Assembly: GCF_900101345.1 (NCBI RefSeq)
Contig: NZ_FMUX01000015.1
Location: 62,001-126,000, forward strand
DNA: 64,000 nucleotides
Direction of reading: 5' to 3'
Source of the DNA: Desulfoluna spongiiphila
GTDB lineage: Bacteria > Desulfobacterota > Desulfobacteria > Desulfobacterales > Desulfolunaceae
This document shows positions 1 through 8,562 of the stretch, piece by piece. Made by a program: the position numbers and the translations under genes. The notes beneath the pieces are model-generated. The model did not search any database and was not told the origin of the DNA. It saw nothing but the letters and a program-made list of their open reading frames with translations. Every line of letters starts with the position of its first letter. Within the stretch, counting starts at the first letter, position 1.

Positions 1-1386
1 GGAGTGCGCCTCATCGGCAATCACCGCATAGTGACGTTCTTTTAAACTCACGTCGTTTTCAATGGCCTTCAACACAAAGGGAAAGGTCTGGATGGTGACA
101 ATGATAATCGGTTGAGAGTTGGTCAACGCAGCCGCCAGCTTCTCCGACTTGGACCCGTTGCCCTCCTTGTTGTTGATGCGCCCCACCACCCCGTCCACAT
201 GCTCGAACTGGTAAATGGTATCCTGAAGCTGAGCATCCAGCACCGTGCGGTCCGTGACAATAATCACCGAATCAAACTGCTTGTTGCCCGCCTCGTCATA
301 AAGCGAGGAGAGCTGATGGGCCGTCCAGGCAATGGAGTTGGATTTCCCCGACCCCGCGCTGTGCTGAATCAGATACTTGTGCCCAGGCCCCTCACTCTTC
401 GCCGCAGAAATGAGCTTATTCACCACGTCCCACTGGTGATACCGCGGAAAGATCATCGTCTCTTTTTTGGTTTTGCGCCCCTCCCAGTCCTCCTTCTCCT
501 CGATCTGAAGATGCACGAACCGGGCAAGAATATTGAGAAGGTTATCGGGCAGCAGCACCTCGTTCCACAGGTACTCCGTGGCATACCGGTTCACGTCCTC
601 GGGCACATCATTTCCCGCGCCCCCCTCCTTCGTCCCCTTGTTAAACGGCAGAAAGAAGGTCTCATCCCCGGCAAGGCGCGTGGTCATAAACACATCGTAC
701 TGACTCACCGCAAAGTGGACCAGCGCCCCCCGTTTAAAGGTGAGCAGAGGCTCCGGCTTGCGGGTCGCCGGGTCCACCGGCAACCGCGTGGCCTTGTACT
801 GCCTGATGGCATTCTCCACCGCCTGCTTGAACTCGGACTTCAACTCCATGGTAGCCACCGGCAACCCATTGACAAACAGCACCACATCAATGCGCCACGC
901 CTTGGCCTTCACCCCGGTCTCCGCCAGATGCGCGTCCGTTGCCCACGGGCTGTAAACCAGCTCCGGCACCACCCGAAATCGGTTCTGCTCATACCGCTTA
1001 AGCGTCTCCGGGTTCAACCCGTGCTCCGGCCGAAACTGACACAACCGAAACCGCGTCCCCCGATCCCGAATCTCATGCCGCAGCGCCCCCAACGTCCCAA
1101 AGGTCCGCATCTCCTTGTGCGCCGCATTGGGATCCGCCTTATTCAGCTGCGCAGCCACCCGCCTTGCAAAAACACCTTCAGGATCGTTGGGATACAATTT
1201 CTCATACTTCTCCCACTGCTTCCCCTGCGTCTCCTTCACAAACCCAAGCAGATCCTCTTCATAAAGCGCCAACTCACGGTTGTACCCTTCCGCCTTCCCC
1301 AACACCCAGCCGTGATCAATCATCTGGCTGATCATCTCATTCTGAAAAACAAACTCCCTGGCCTTGTCTCCACCGTAATAACTCAT
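1..1386 (-). CDS. hsdR: Type I restriction enzyme R subunit, 3' end cut by window edge
   Basis: The first 462 codons of the motor and nuclease subunit of a type I restriction complex, which translocates DNA and cuts away from the recognition site. The ATG at 1386 follows AAGGA by about 9 nt. Near residues 165-180, RIDVVLF followed by MELKSE is the D...ExK nuclease signature of the HsdR N-terminal domain. SAGSGKS near residue 345 is a Walker A loop, and the last codons in the window read DEAH, helicase motif II. The rest of the helicase and C-terminal region lies off the left edge. It is on the same strand as hsdM and hsdS but separated from hsdS by about 980 bp of repeats. Family assignment is secure; whether the enzyme is intact cannot be judged. 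Confidence 0.95.
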   Translation of the reverse strand, partial: MSYYGGDKAREFVFQNEMISQMIDHGWVLGKAEGYNRELALYEEDLLGFVKETQGKQWEKYEKLYPNDPEGVFARRVAAQLNKADPNAAHKEMRTFGTLGALRHEIRDRGTRFRLCQFRPEHGLNPETLKRYEQNRFRVVPELVYSPWATDAHLAETGVKAKAWRIDVVLFVNGLPVATMELKSEFKQAVENAIRQYKATRLPVDPATRKPEPLLTFKRGALVHFAVSQYDVFMTTRLAGDETFFLPFNKGTKEGGAGNDVPEDVNRYATEYLWNEVLLPDNLLNILARFVHLQIEEKEDWEGRKTKKETMIFPRYHQWDVVNKLISAAKSEGPGHKYLIQHSAGSGKSNSIAWTAHQLSSLYDEAGNKQFDSVIIVTDRTVLDAQLQDTIYQFEHVDGVVGRINNKEGNGSKSEKLAAALTNSQPIIIVTIQTFPFVLKAIENDVSLKERHYAVIADEAHS

Positions 1387-1436
1387 GCGGCATCATCCTT
1401 GTTGGTTGAAACATCAAAAGCGGAAAAAGAAAAAAG

Positions 1437-1541
1437 CAGCCTCCGGCGGGCAGGGGATAAATCCCCTGCACCCCAGGGTCGCGAATGCTCCCGGCCTTCG
1501 TTCCTCAGGCCGATCACATTCGCTGACGGGCTTCGCCCGTG
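1437..1541. repeat. Family A palindromic repeat
   Basis: Begins with CCTCCGGCGG, then a CAGGGGATAAATCCCCTG hairpin, then imperfect arms GCGAATG... and ...CATTCGC around a CCTTCGTTCCTCAGG core, ending in a small ACGGGCTTCGCCCGT hairpin. The same module order recurs at 47769-47862. Confidence 0.75.
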
Positions 1542-1620
1542 GATAAGGTGTGAAGCATTAAACGCAGCATTTTACGTAAACGGTAACATTAAAACGCGCG
1601 TGTGGGTTTTCGCGTTACGC

Positions 1621-2291
1621 CAAAAGGCCCCATAGCAAACACCATGTCACCTTCACCGGCCATACCACGAAGGCCCGTAGGATGGGCAAAGCGCAGCGTG
1701 CCCATCATTGCCCCGTCAACCCTCAACGCGCAATACAACAAAACAGATCGTAGAGATGGCCATACGCATATAAGAATCAGGTTTTAATGAATCATCCATA
1801 TAAAGTATGGAGCGAAGATGAGCCCAACTCAATTGTCTACGCACTGCGTAGACAATCTCATCATCGGGAACCGTCTCCAGACACGCTCAGCTTTTCGAGT
1901 AATGTTCTTCAAAGTTCCTCAAAGGTAACGAGTCTGCCCAATTTTCTTCAGCCTACCAGAATGGCTTTACCGGCTTACATGTGACATCCGGTAGGGTGTG
2001 CTTGCGCACCACGTATTCGGAAAACCATCTTCTTTTGCCATGTCTATGCTGCGCGAAGATCATCCGTACATGGGATTTCATGACCGTTACGATTCTTCGG
2101 CGGTGCGCAAGCACACCCTACCTCACACAAACCCCACGGCGCAGGGTTCATGTGGCACCAAAGGATCCCATGGCAAACACCATTTCACCGTCACCGGTCA
2201 TACCACGAAGGCCCGTAGGATGGGCAAAGCGGAGCGTGCCCATCATTGCCCCGTCAACCCTCAACGCGGAATACAGCAAAACAGATCGTAG
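1621..2291. repeat. Pair of ~130-bp direct repeats (family D)
   Basis: The stretch at 1621-1753 recurs at about 2160-2291 with few differences. Both copies contain GTAGGATGGGCAAAGCG followed by AGCGTGCCCATC and end in the same AAACAGATCGTAG. They bracket about 400 bp. This is a dispersed repeat family also seen at 6627, 10602 and 20288. Confidence 0.8.
1989..2122. repeat. Inverted palindrome pair (family F, REPIN-like)
   Basis: GGTAGGGTGTGCTTGCGCACCA at the left (split: GGTAGGGTGTGC plus TTGCGCACCA) faces its inverse GGTGCGCAAGC plus ACACCCTACC at 2102-2122. Two head-to-head short palindromes joined by about 90 bp match the layout of REPIN elements. Confidence 0.65.
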
Positions 2292-2366
2292 AACCGACAC
2301 CACAACCCGGCGTCATCGGTTGAACCCGCGCCCGATGGCACGGCACGCCCTTTGCCATCCTACACA

Positions 2367-3746
2367 TCACGCGGCATTCACCGTGTTGGTTTGCGCTTGC
2401 GCCGGGGCCTTCCAATTGCGAACGTCAATTTTGCCGGTGACGGCGGTGGATATGAGAGCTGTGCGGCGCTCGGTTAATGTCGTTACAACCTGTTCTGACT
2501 TATCAATTATCAAATCAAAGTGTTCTATTTTCTTTGTTATATGCTCAACAATCATTGCCTGCTCCTCCAAAGGAGGTAATGCAATAGTAAATGCTTCTAT
2601 ATCCGGCATATAAATCGTTTTATGTGTAGAACCCATTGTCAATCGACTCAAATCATTCTTCATCGCCTTAAGGATATAATACAAAAATAATGGCCGAATT
2701 TTTTGTCCACAAACCCAATTCGCGAAATCCTGAGTTGTGGCCATATCAACGCTCATTATTCCGGAGAATCCAACAGAAGCCGTTCTCGAAAGAATCACAG
2801 TCGATGCTGGTAATAGTCTTGCAGAAGAGTTAGCAAGTCCTATCTCACTCACCTTTTCTTTTGTTTCTTTAACGTAAACTTGCCTCCCATCACGCAGCTG
2901 CCACACATCCGCAAGTGTAAACCATGGAATAGTACAATTTTGCCAGTATTCTGCAATCCGACGACTTGGTGTGTGACCCGACTCCAGTTTAGCAATATAT
3001 TTTAGTTTGCACACCACCCAATGCTCCGGCACCTCCCCCAACCACTCCACCCCCGAATCCCGCATCGGCACACCAGGATCCAACCCTTTGGTCACGGCAT
3101 GGCTGATCACGGCCTGGCGTTTCTCTTTCAGCAGGGCAATGAGCGTCTGCTGTTTTTCGATGAGGGTGTCGATTTTGGCGGTTTCGTAGTCGAGAAAGGC
3201 GGCAATGCTAATTTGACCTGCTAAATCTGGCATTGAGATGGATATTTGATTTAAATGGATAGGCCCATAATGCTGAATAGTAGAGCCTGTTTGCAAAATC
3301 CGTATCTGCTCATGATAAGCCTCAGATTTTACGAAATATTTAACAAAGTCTTTCACAATACAATTTGGCTTTGGACGAAGTCTAATTAGGCCAGTATATG
3401 GTATTGCACCGACTGTACACGAATCAACTTCTGAAACAAGCCCCGTCGATGCGCTACAACTAATTATAACATCGCCAAATTGGACCTTAAACTGCTTCCA
3501 TTTATTATTGGCAGTATTGGGATCAAGAAAAGTCTTATAATCATCTGTGACATAATTCTCTTTGATATTTTGAATTCTAAGTAACGGTACCCCAGAGTCA
3601 AAAAAATCTTTCGCCAAAATCCCAGGTCCTTCTTGAAAATCGACAACATATTTAAATTTCGTCAACTCCCAATACCTTGGAATACTATCTATAAATTCCA
3701 CCCCCGAATCCTTATACTCCGGGTACCCCTGATATCTCCCCCCCAT
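2367..3746 (-). CDS. hsdS: Type I restriction-modification specificity subunit
   Basis: The DNA-recognition subunit that guides HsdM and HsdR. About 459 residues with the expected two-fold layout. Each half starts with a similar phrase (KDSGVEFIDSIPRYWEL near residue 12, RDSGVEWLGEVPEHWVV near 228) followed by a target recognition domain and a helical spacer (DYETAKIDTLIEKQQTL near 185; a similar helix at the end). The ATG at 3746 overlaps the hsdM stop in a TGATG junction; a GTG one codon upstream is possible. The two recognition domains (about 2480-3000 and 3230-3690) are clearly more AT-rich than the flanking helices and hsdM. That is typical of recognition domains exchanged by recombination. 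Confidence 0.93.
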   Translation of the reverse strand: MGGRYQGYPEYKDSGVEFIDSIPRYWELTKFKYVVDFQEGPGILAKDFFDSGVPLLRIQNIKENYVTDDYKTFLDPNTANNKWKQFKVQFGDVIISCSASTGLVSEVDSCTVGAIPYTGLIRLRPKPNCIVKDFVKYFVKSEAYHEQIRILQTGSTIQHYGPIHLNQISISMPDLAGQISIAAFLDYETAKIDTLIEKQQTLIALLKEKRQAVISHAVTKGLDPGVPMRDSGVEWLGEVPEHWVVCKLKYIAKLESGHTPSRRIAEYWQNCTIPWFTLADVWQLRDGRQVYVKETKEKVSEIGLANSSARLLPASTVILSRTASVGFSGIMSVDMATTQDFANWVCGQKIRPLFLYYILKAMKNDLSRLTMGSTHKTIYMPDIEAFTIALPPLEEQAMIVEHITKKIEHFDLIIDKSEQVVTTLTERRTALISTAVTGKIDVRNWKAPAQAQTNTVNAA

Positions 3747-6064
3747 CACGAATGCACCTCCTTCAGCAGCTGCATAATCTCCTCACTCACCTGATCCAGC
3801 TCTTTATCGATCTCGGCCAGGTCCCGTGGGGGCGTGTACACGTAAAAGTGGCGGTTAAAGGGGATCTCGTAGCCCACGATTCCGATCTCGCCGTCCTTGT
3901 CGTCCCGCTTGGTGGCGTCGATCCAGGCATCCGGGACGTGGGGGAGCACCTCTTTGGCAACATAGGCCTCGTTGATTTCGTTGACCGTACGTGACGGATC
4001 AAGGGGCACATTTTCGTTGTCCCGGAGGTCCCCGTCGGGCTTGTACTCCACGGTGTGTCCGTCCACCTCAAACAGCCCGTACATGGGATTGGCCACGGCC
4101 TTTTTGTGCACCTTCTTGATCACTTTTGCGGCGTCGGGGTTTTTCCAGCTCACGGCAGCGGCGAGCTGTTTTTTCTCTTTGGCGTCGAGCTTGACACCGG
4201 ATTTTTTCAGGGCGGCATCATATCCATTCATGTCGTCGTGCTGGTCGGTGCCCACGGACTTCTGAATCGTCTTGGCTTTCAGGAGCAGCTCTTTTTGGGC
4301 GGTCCAGGTTTTCACGTTCAGGAGATCTTTGATCTGTTTCTCTTTGAGGGTACAAAATTGTAGCTTTATCTGTCGCCGGATTTCGGCTTCGTGTTCGTTG
4401 AGTACGCCGTAGCGGGAGCAATCAAGGGCATCGGACCAATCGGTTCCGAACTCATCGTAAACCCACTTCATGGGGGCGCTTAAGGGCTTGGGGGCAAAGC
4501 GAAGCTCGCTGAGGCGCTCATCTGTAAACTGGTAGGACTCCCGCAAGGGGCGCTCGATGGTGATGCGGCGATAACCGAACTCATGGGTGGCAAAAATCTT
4601 GGCCGCAAAGGTCTTTTTCGTATCACCTTTACCATTGCCATTGGCGGGTTGGCGGCCCCGGTTGCTTTTCTGCGCCACCGGTTTGTCCAGCTCGCGGGCG
4701 TCGATCACCTCGAAGGCACCCACGGCACGGGTGATGGTGGCCATGTCGTCGTCATCCATGAGGTTGCGCTTGGAGCCCAGGGATTTTCGCATCTTGCCGC
4801 AGAGGTTCACCCCGTTCACCAGCTGAACCGTGCCCTTGCGTTCCTTGGCCTTTTTATTGGAGAGCACCCACACATACGTTGCAATCCCGGTGTTGTAGAA
4901 CATGTCCGTGGGCAGGGCCACGATGGTCTCCAGAAGATCCGCTTCCAGGATATAGCGACGGATCTCCGACTCCCCCGAACCGGCCCCGCCGGTGAATAGG
5001 GGCGAGCCGTTCAGGATAATCCCGATGCGTCCCCCGCCCTCGGAGGCGTCACGCAACTTGCTGATAAGGTGAAGCAGAAAAAGCAAGGAACCGTCCGACA
5101 CCCGGGGTACCCCCGCCCCAAACCTGCCGTCGTACCCTTTGAGGGTGTTCTCATCTTTGATCTCCTGCTCGATCTTCTTCCAGTCCACCCCAAAAGGCGG
5201 GTTGGAGAGCATGTAATCAAATTTATTCGCGTAGAGATGATCATCGGAGAGGGTGTTGCCCAGCTTGATGTTGGAAACCTCCTGGCCTTTGATCAGCATG
5301 TCCGCCTTGCAGATCGCAAAACTTTCGGGGTTCAGCTCCTGGCCATAGGCCCGCATCACCGCCTGGGGGTTCAGCTCGTGCACGTACTCCATTCCGGCCG
5401 AGAGGAATCCGCCCGTACCCGCTGTTGGATCATAAATCGTTCGGACAATGCCCGGCTTCGTCAAGGCCTCGTCATCATTCATAAAAACAAGAGAGGTGGT
5501 GAGCCGCACAATATCGCGTGGGGTGAAGTGCTCCCCTGCCGTCTCGTTGGACCCCTCGGCAAATCTCCGGATCAGCTCCTCAAAGACCAGCCCCATCTCG
5601 TAATTGGAGACGGCTGACGGGCTTAAATCTGCGCCCCGAACCTTTTGAACCACCTTGTAAAGAAGGTTGGCGTCGCCCAGCTGGCCTATGAACTCGGTAA
5701 AGTTGAAATATTCAAAAATCTCCCGGGCATCCTTGGAGAACCCCTGGATGTAAGATTCCAAGTTATCTTTGATCCCGGTCTCCCCCAGCTTGGAGAGGTC
5801 CATCTTGGAGACGTTGAAAAAGGACAAATCGCCCGTGGCCCGGAGGAGCAGCTTCTCTGCGGCCTCTTCCGGCAAGTTTTGCGCAAGAAGGGCCTCATGT
5901 TGGGCCAGCACAGCCTCCTTGCTCTCTTCCAGCACCCCTTCCAGGCGCCGAAGAAGGGTAAAGGGCAAAATAATGCGCCCATACTGGCTCTGCTTGAAAT
6001 CCCCACGTAATAAATCAGCCAATGACCAGATGTATGCGGCCAAGTTGTTTGTTGCTTGCGTCAT
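3746..6064 (-). CDS. hsdM: Type I restriction-modification DNA methyltransferase subunit
   Basis: N6-adenine methyltransferase subunit of the type I complex. An HsdM N-terminal helical domain (AAYIWSLADLLRGDFKQSQYG) is followed by the SAM-binding motif DPTAGTGGFLSAG near residue 213 and the catalytic NPPFG near residue 289. At about 772 residues it is longer than many HsdM proteins because of a C-terminal extension of some 270 residues, rich in charged residues and of unclear role. I chose the ATG at 6064 because an in-frame start at 6103 lies inside a repeat. AGAGG lies just upstream of 6064, though rather close. It overlaps hsdS by one base. Confidence 0.93.
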   Translation of the reverse strand: MTQATNNLAAYIWSLADLLRGDFKQSQYGRIILPFTLLRRLEGVLEESKEAVLAQHEALLAQNLPEEAAEKLLLRATGDLSFFNVSKMDLSKLGETGIKDNLESYIQGFSKDAREIFEYFNFTEFIGQLGDANLLYKVVQKVRGADLSPSAVSNYEMGLVFEELIRRFAEGSNETAGEHFTPRDIVRLTTSLVFMNDDEALTKPGIVRTIYDPTAGTGGFLSAGMEYVHELNPQAVMRAYGQELNPESFAICKADMLIKGQEVSNIKLGNTLSDDHLYANKFDYMLSNPPFGVDWKKIEQEIKDENTLKGYDGRFGAGVPRVSDGSLLFLLHLISKLRDASEGGGRIGIILNGSPLFTGGAGSGESEIRRYILEADLLETIVALPTDMFYNTGIATYVWVLSNKKAKERKGTVQLVNGVNLCGKMRKSLGSKRNLMDDDDMATITRAVGAFEVIDARELDKPVAQKSNRGRQPANGNGKGDTKKTFAAKIFATHEFGYRRITIERPLRESYQFTDERLSELRFAPKPLSAPMKWVYDEFGTDWSDALDCSRYGVLNEHEAEIRRQIKLQFCTLKEKQIKDLLNVKTWTAQKELLLKAKTIQKSVGTDQHDDMNGYDAALKKSGVKLDAKEKKQLAAAVSWKNPDAAKVIKKVHKKAVANPMYGLFEVDGHTVEYKPDGDLRDNENVPLDPSRTVNEINEAYVAKEVLPHVPDAWIDATKRDDKDGEIGIVGYEIPFNRHFYVYTPPRDLAEIDKELDQVSEEIMQLLKEVHS

Positions 6065-6118
6065 AACCTCTGCTTTCTTTATGAAAATATATCGGACGCC
6101 CACACGGGGCGCGGAAAA

Positions 6119-6174
6119 AGCCTCCGGCGGCCCTGCCGGGGGCTAAACTTTTAAAAAGTTTAACAAACAGGTTT
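6119..6174. repeat. Family B repeat
   Basis: GCCTCCGGCGG, CCCTGCCGGGGGC, then the AT palindrome TAAACTTTTAAAAAGTTTAA and ACAAACAGG. Both halves can form hairpins. Further copies lie at 25987, 39003 (inverted), 43855, 57609 and 62897 (inverted). Confidence 0.8.
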
Positions 6175-6506
6175 TGCGTGGTGCCGGATCAACCGAAGAT
6201 GCTCGTACGGCCATTGTGTTCGCATGCCGAGCAGCTCCACCGAAAAACCATAACGCCAAAGGCATTCTGAATCGTTAATAAAACAAGGGGAAACACGTCC
6301 ATAGCGACCGCCATAGGAATCACCGATCCCACAGGAACCCCACAGTGGGCCGCGTGTTTCCCGCAAAATATGTAGTCCGTTTTATTCCGTTTGTCACCTT
6401 TATATATAGCTGTTCCCCGTGGTGGTACGCAGGACTAACCATAAACCCTTAGATGTATGGTGAAACATATCGCTGTGCTCTTATGATATCGTAAGGACCT
6501 GTCTTT

Positions 6507-6572
6507 GGAGCGCCGCACTCCGTGCGGCATGGGGCAAAAACCAAAAAAGCCGCACGGGAGTGCGGCGCTCCA
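6507..6572. repeat. Family E inverted palindrome pair
   Basis: GGAGCGCCGCACTCCGTGCGG on the left faces GCCGCACGGGAGTGCGGCGC plus TCC on the right. A second pair is at 39220-39287 and a solitary half at 10441-10463. Confidence 0.75.
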
Positions 6573-6626
6573 GGGTTTTAATGTATAGCCGACCATACCG
6601 CTCCTCCAGCATGGTCGGTTCCCGTC

Positions 6627-6779
6627 GCGCCCGATGGGCAAAGCGTCAGCGTGCCCATCTTTTCCCGATCAACCCACATCATCCATCATCATGAAACCCT
6701 CGGCATCGCCATACCATTCCCCCGGCAGGGTCGGTCCCCCCGCGCCCGATGGGCACGGCACCACCTTTGCCCATCCTAC
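6627..6779. repeat. Family D inverted pair
   Basis: GCGCCCGATGGGCAAAGCG with AGCGTGCCCATC at 6627-6659 is roughly the inverse of GATGGGCACGGCACC with TTTGCCCATCC at 6747-6779. The head-to-head arrangement is REPIN-like. Confidence 0.65.
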
Positions 6780-6840
6780 AATAACCCGAAATACCTTCAC
6801 CGGGCGCCATGTGTCACCCCGTGGGATACCTCAAAAACCC

Positions 6841-6942
6841 GTAGGGTGCACTCTGTGCACCATGACACATGGGAAACCGACGTTATTCAGATTATTTCGG
6901 TGGATCGGAGGGTATGGTTTTGGTGCATAAAATGCACCCTAC
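6841..6942. repeat. Family C inverted palindrome pair (REPIN-like)
   Basis: GTAGGGTGCAC TCTGTGCACC at the left and GGTGCATAAAATGCACCCTAC at the right face each other over about 60 bp. Other copies are at 7622, 7800, 42193, 49041, 49243 and 49445. Confidence 0.8.
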
Positions 6943-7206
6943 AGGGCGAGGTTTGACCAGCCGTGGAAAGGGTAATGAGACTATCCTTTCAAGGTGGCCC
7001 ACCTTGCTGCCGGAGGCCTTCACTGATACACACCACACAAAATCGAACCAACATGGGGATTTTTCAGATAAAAAGCATTGACATCTTGAAAGGATGAAAC
7101 TATCGTGGACGGTAATAACTAGTTATTGACGCAATGAAGAGCGACCCGACAGGATGCTGTAACATCCTGCCAGGCCTGACCAAAACAACCTTAGTAGGAG
7201 GTCGTC

Positions 7207-7341
7207 ATGGCTACACGGTTTTTTACACCACACCCACCCCCTTTTCAAGTCGTATTTTCCTCATCATGCGGTAACCCGCACCTTTTCACACCACATGTGT
7301 GTCGCAACAGATGGCCGCTAAAGACGTGCGTTCCTGATTAA
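7207..7341 (+). CDS. Candidate 44-residue small protein
   Basis: An ATG at 7207 sits 5 nt after a perfect AGGAGG and opens a 44-codon frame ending at TAA 7339-7341. The peptide begins MATRFFTPHPPPF and has three cysteines; I recognise no family. A CAGGATG-loop-CATCCTG hairpin lies about 40 bp upstream (around 7149-7168), and a long imperfect stem structure starts a few bases after the stop. Unlike its surroundings this block does not belong to the repeat families. It may be a short gene, a leader peptide, or a chance frame in an RNA locus. Confidence 0.35.
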   Translation: MATRFFTPHPPPFQVVFSSSCGNPHLFTPHVCRNRWPLKTCVPD

Positions 7342-7344
7342 CGG

Positions 7345-7450
7345 GAGGGGGAAGCGCCTCTTCGGATCTCTGCGCGATCTCTCACAGGCCCGTCAGTGCT
7401 GGCGATCCACGGGTATTCTACGCCTGATCTCACCGAAGAGGCACTTTTCC
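7345..7450 (+). ncRNA. Candidate structured RNA element
   Basis: GCCTCTTCGG (7356-7365) pairs perfectly with CCGAAGAGGC (7433-7442). The helix extends outward past one mismatch through GGGGAAG and CTTTTCC with two G-U pairs if read on the plus strand. Inside, CAGG/CCTG (7385/7423) and CCCGT/ACGGG (7389/7409) form a second helix around an about 15-nt loop. No T tract follows, so a simple terminator is not the obvious reading. I match it to no RNA family from memory. Confidence 0.35.
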
Positions 7451-7621
7451 TTCACGGCCTTTGTCCATGGGCACGCCTTAATATTTCGTGCCTGACCATC
7501 CACTGATTTTCCTCACGCGAAGCGTTGATTTCCTTCTTCCAAAGGAAGGAAATGAGCAAGGGACCACGGTTGCGCGTATTCTCGGGTGGAACCCTGGCTC
7601 GTCCAAGCCGGGTGTCACAGC

Positions 7622-7957
7622 GTAGGGTGCACTCTGTGCACCATGATGGATAGAGCGCCGCCCTTCATGATTCCCCTGATACCGGTGGATACCCGGCAAC
7701 GGTTTTGGTGCATGGAATGCACCCTACGGGCTGCGGTGCTTCCAGCAAAAACGGGTTTTGCCGACGAGCATTATTCAGATCAAGCAGGGATGACGCCCTG
7801 TAGGGTGCACTTTGTGCACCATGATGGATGCAGCGACGCCCTTTATGATTCCCCTTATACGGGTGAATACCAGGCAACGGTTCTGGTGCATGGAATGCAC
7901 CCTACGGGCTGCGGTGCTTCCAGCAAAAACGGGTTTTGCCAACGAGCATTATTCACG
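7622..7957. repeat. 178-bp tandem duplication carrying family C pairs
   Basis: GTAGGGTGCAC begins at 7622 and again at 7800, and the following sequence (inverted partner, then GGGCTGCGGTGCTTCCAGC and an ACGGGTTTTGCC stretch) is nearly identical in both units. The duplication has a period of 178 bp and two copies. Confidence 0.8.
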
Positions 7958-8038
7958 CTCAAGTTTCAAGCGCCGGTATCCGGCTCGTCCCCTGAGACGG
8001 TCCACCATGATTCATCCACCACACCAAGGAGGCTTGTC

Positions 8039-8317
8039 ATGACCTCACCCATGTTCTCCGGGGCAGAGATCCCGGAACTTTGCGACGCCATCAAAGATAT
8101 CCACCGCCTGCTGACATCCGTGGGTGTTTTTTTCAGCGAGCTGGACGGTGCCGAAGACCCCGGCGGCAACGGCCTGCAGATCGATTTCAAAAAATGGGGC
8201 ATCCGCACCATCGCCGAGGATCTTCTGGCGCGGCAGTACGAGAAGATCGACCGGATTGTAGGGATTTATCAGGAAGAGCAGGAGAAGATGAAAGAGAAAG
8301 GAAGACGGAACAGATAA
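8039..8317 (+). CDS. Small hypothetical protein, 92 residues
   Basis: The ATG at 8039 follows AAGGAGG at good spacing. The same frame is open upstream, but only through family C repeats, so the longer version is rejected. The protein is acidic at first (MFSGAEIPELCDAIKDIHR) and ends in a basic helix (EEQEKMKEKGRRNR), and is probably helical throughout. There is no signal peptide, membrane segment or motif I recognise. It lies 330 bp upstream of rtcB on the same strand, separated by a likely promoter, so joint function is only a possibility. Confidence 0.55.
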   Translation: MTSPMFSGAEIPELCDAIKDIHRLLTSVGVFFSELDGAEDPGGNGLQIDFKKWGIRTIAEDLLARQYEKIDRIVGIYQEEQEKMKEKGRRNR

Positions 8318-8428
8318 CAGGTCATAGGTGATAGGTCATGGGGAAACAGGTCATGGGGAAAAACGGTGGGGGGCAACAGGCGAATGTCATGTGTGAGGTA
8401 ACATGCTCTATTTCGTTGAAAAACATTT

Positions 8429-8562
8429 TATAATAACGTAAAGTCGCGGCCACATGGGTTATAGGCCCATCGGAGAAAACCGGAGACAAGGCTGGGCAGC
8501 GACCCTGTTGCCCCACTCACCCACGAATCATTCACATCGATTTTATCGAAAAAGGAGGTCTT
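8429..8562 (+). promoter_or_regulatory. Putative promoter and structured leader of rtcB
   Basis: A perfect TATAAT stands at 8429-8434 without a convincing -35. Downstream, GGGT (8456)/ACCC (8502), GCCCA (8465)/TGGGC (8493) and CGG/CCG nest into a possible stem. An AAAGGAGG ribosome site follows at about 8551-8558. I see no match to a known riboswitch core. Confidence 0.35.

Larger units (their letters stand above)
1387..2366. other. Gene-free stretch between hsdR and hsdS
   Basis: No credible gene is seen in these 980 bases. The open frames run through dispersed repeats and have no ribosome binding site. The stretch holds a family A repeat, a pair of about 130-bp direct repeats and an inverted pair of short palindromes, listed separately. 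The remainder (about 1755-1988) shows nothing recognisable. Confidence 0.7.
6065..8038. other. Repeat-rich ~2-kb gap with candidate small ORF and RNA
   Basis: Between hsdM and the gene at 8039 there is no conventional gene. Going right: a family B repeat (6119-6174), nothing recognised at 6175-6506, a family E palindrome pair, a family D pair, a family C pair, nothing clear at 6943-7140, a small ORF plus a structured element (7150-7450), nothing clear at 7451-7621, and a tandemly duplicated family C unit (7622-7957). Confidence 0.7.

Noticed and set aside
112..1635. 507-codon plus-strand open frame
   Set aside because: It is the complement of hsdR, whose minus-strand reading has clear nuclease, Walker A and DEAH motifs.
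1981..2613. Plus-strand frame of about 210 codons
   Set aside because: It runs through repeats and into the antisense of hsdS, with no ribosome site.
7586..8038. N-terminal extension of the 92-residue protein
   Set aside because: The extension is translated from tandem family C repeats; a strong ribosome site stands before ATG 8039.
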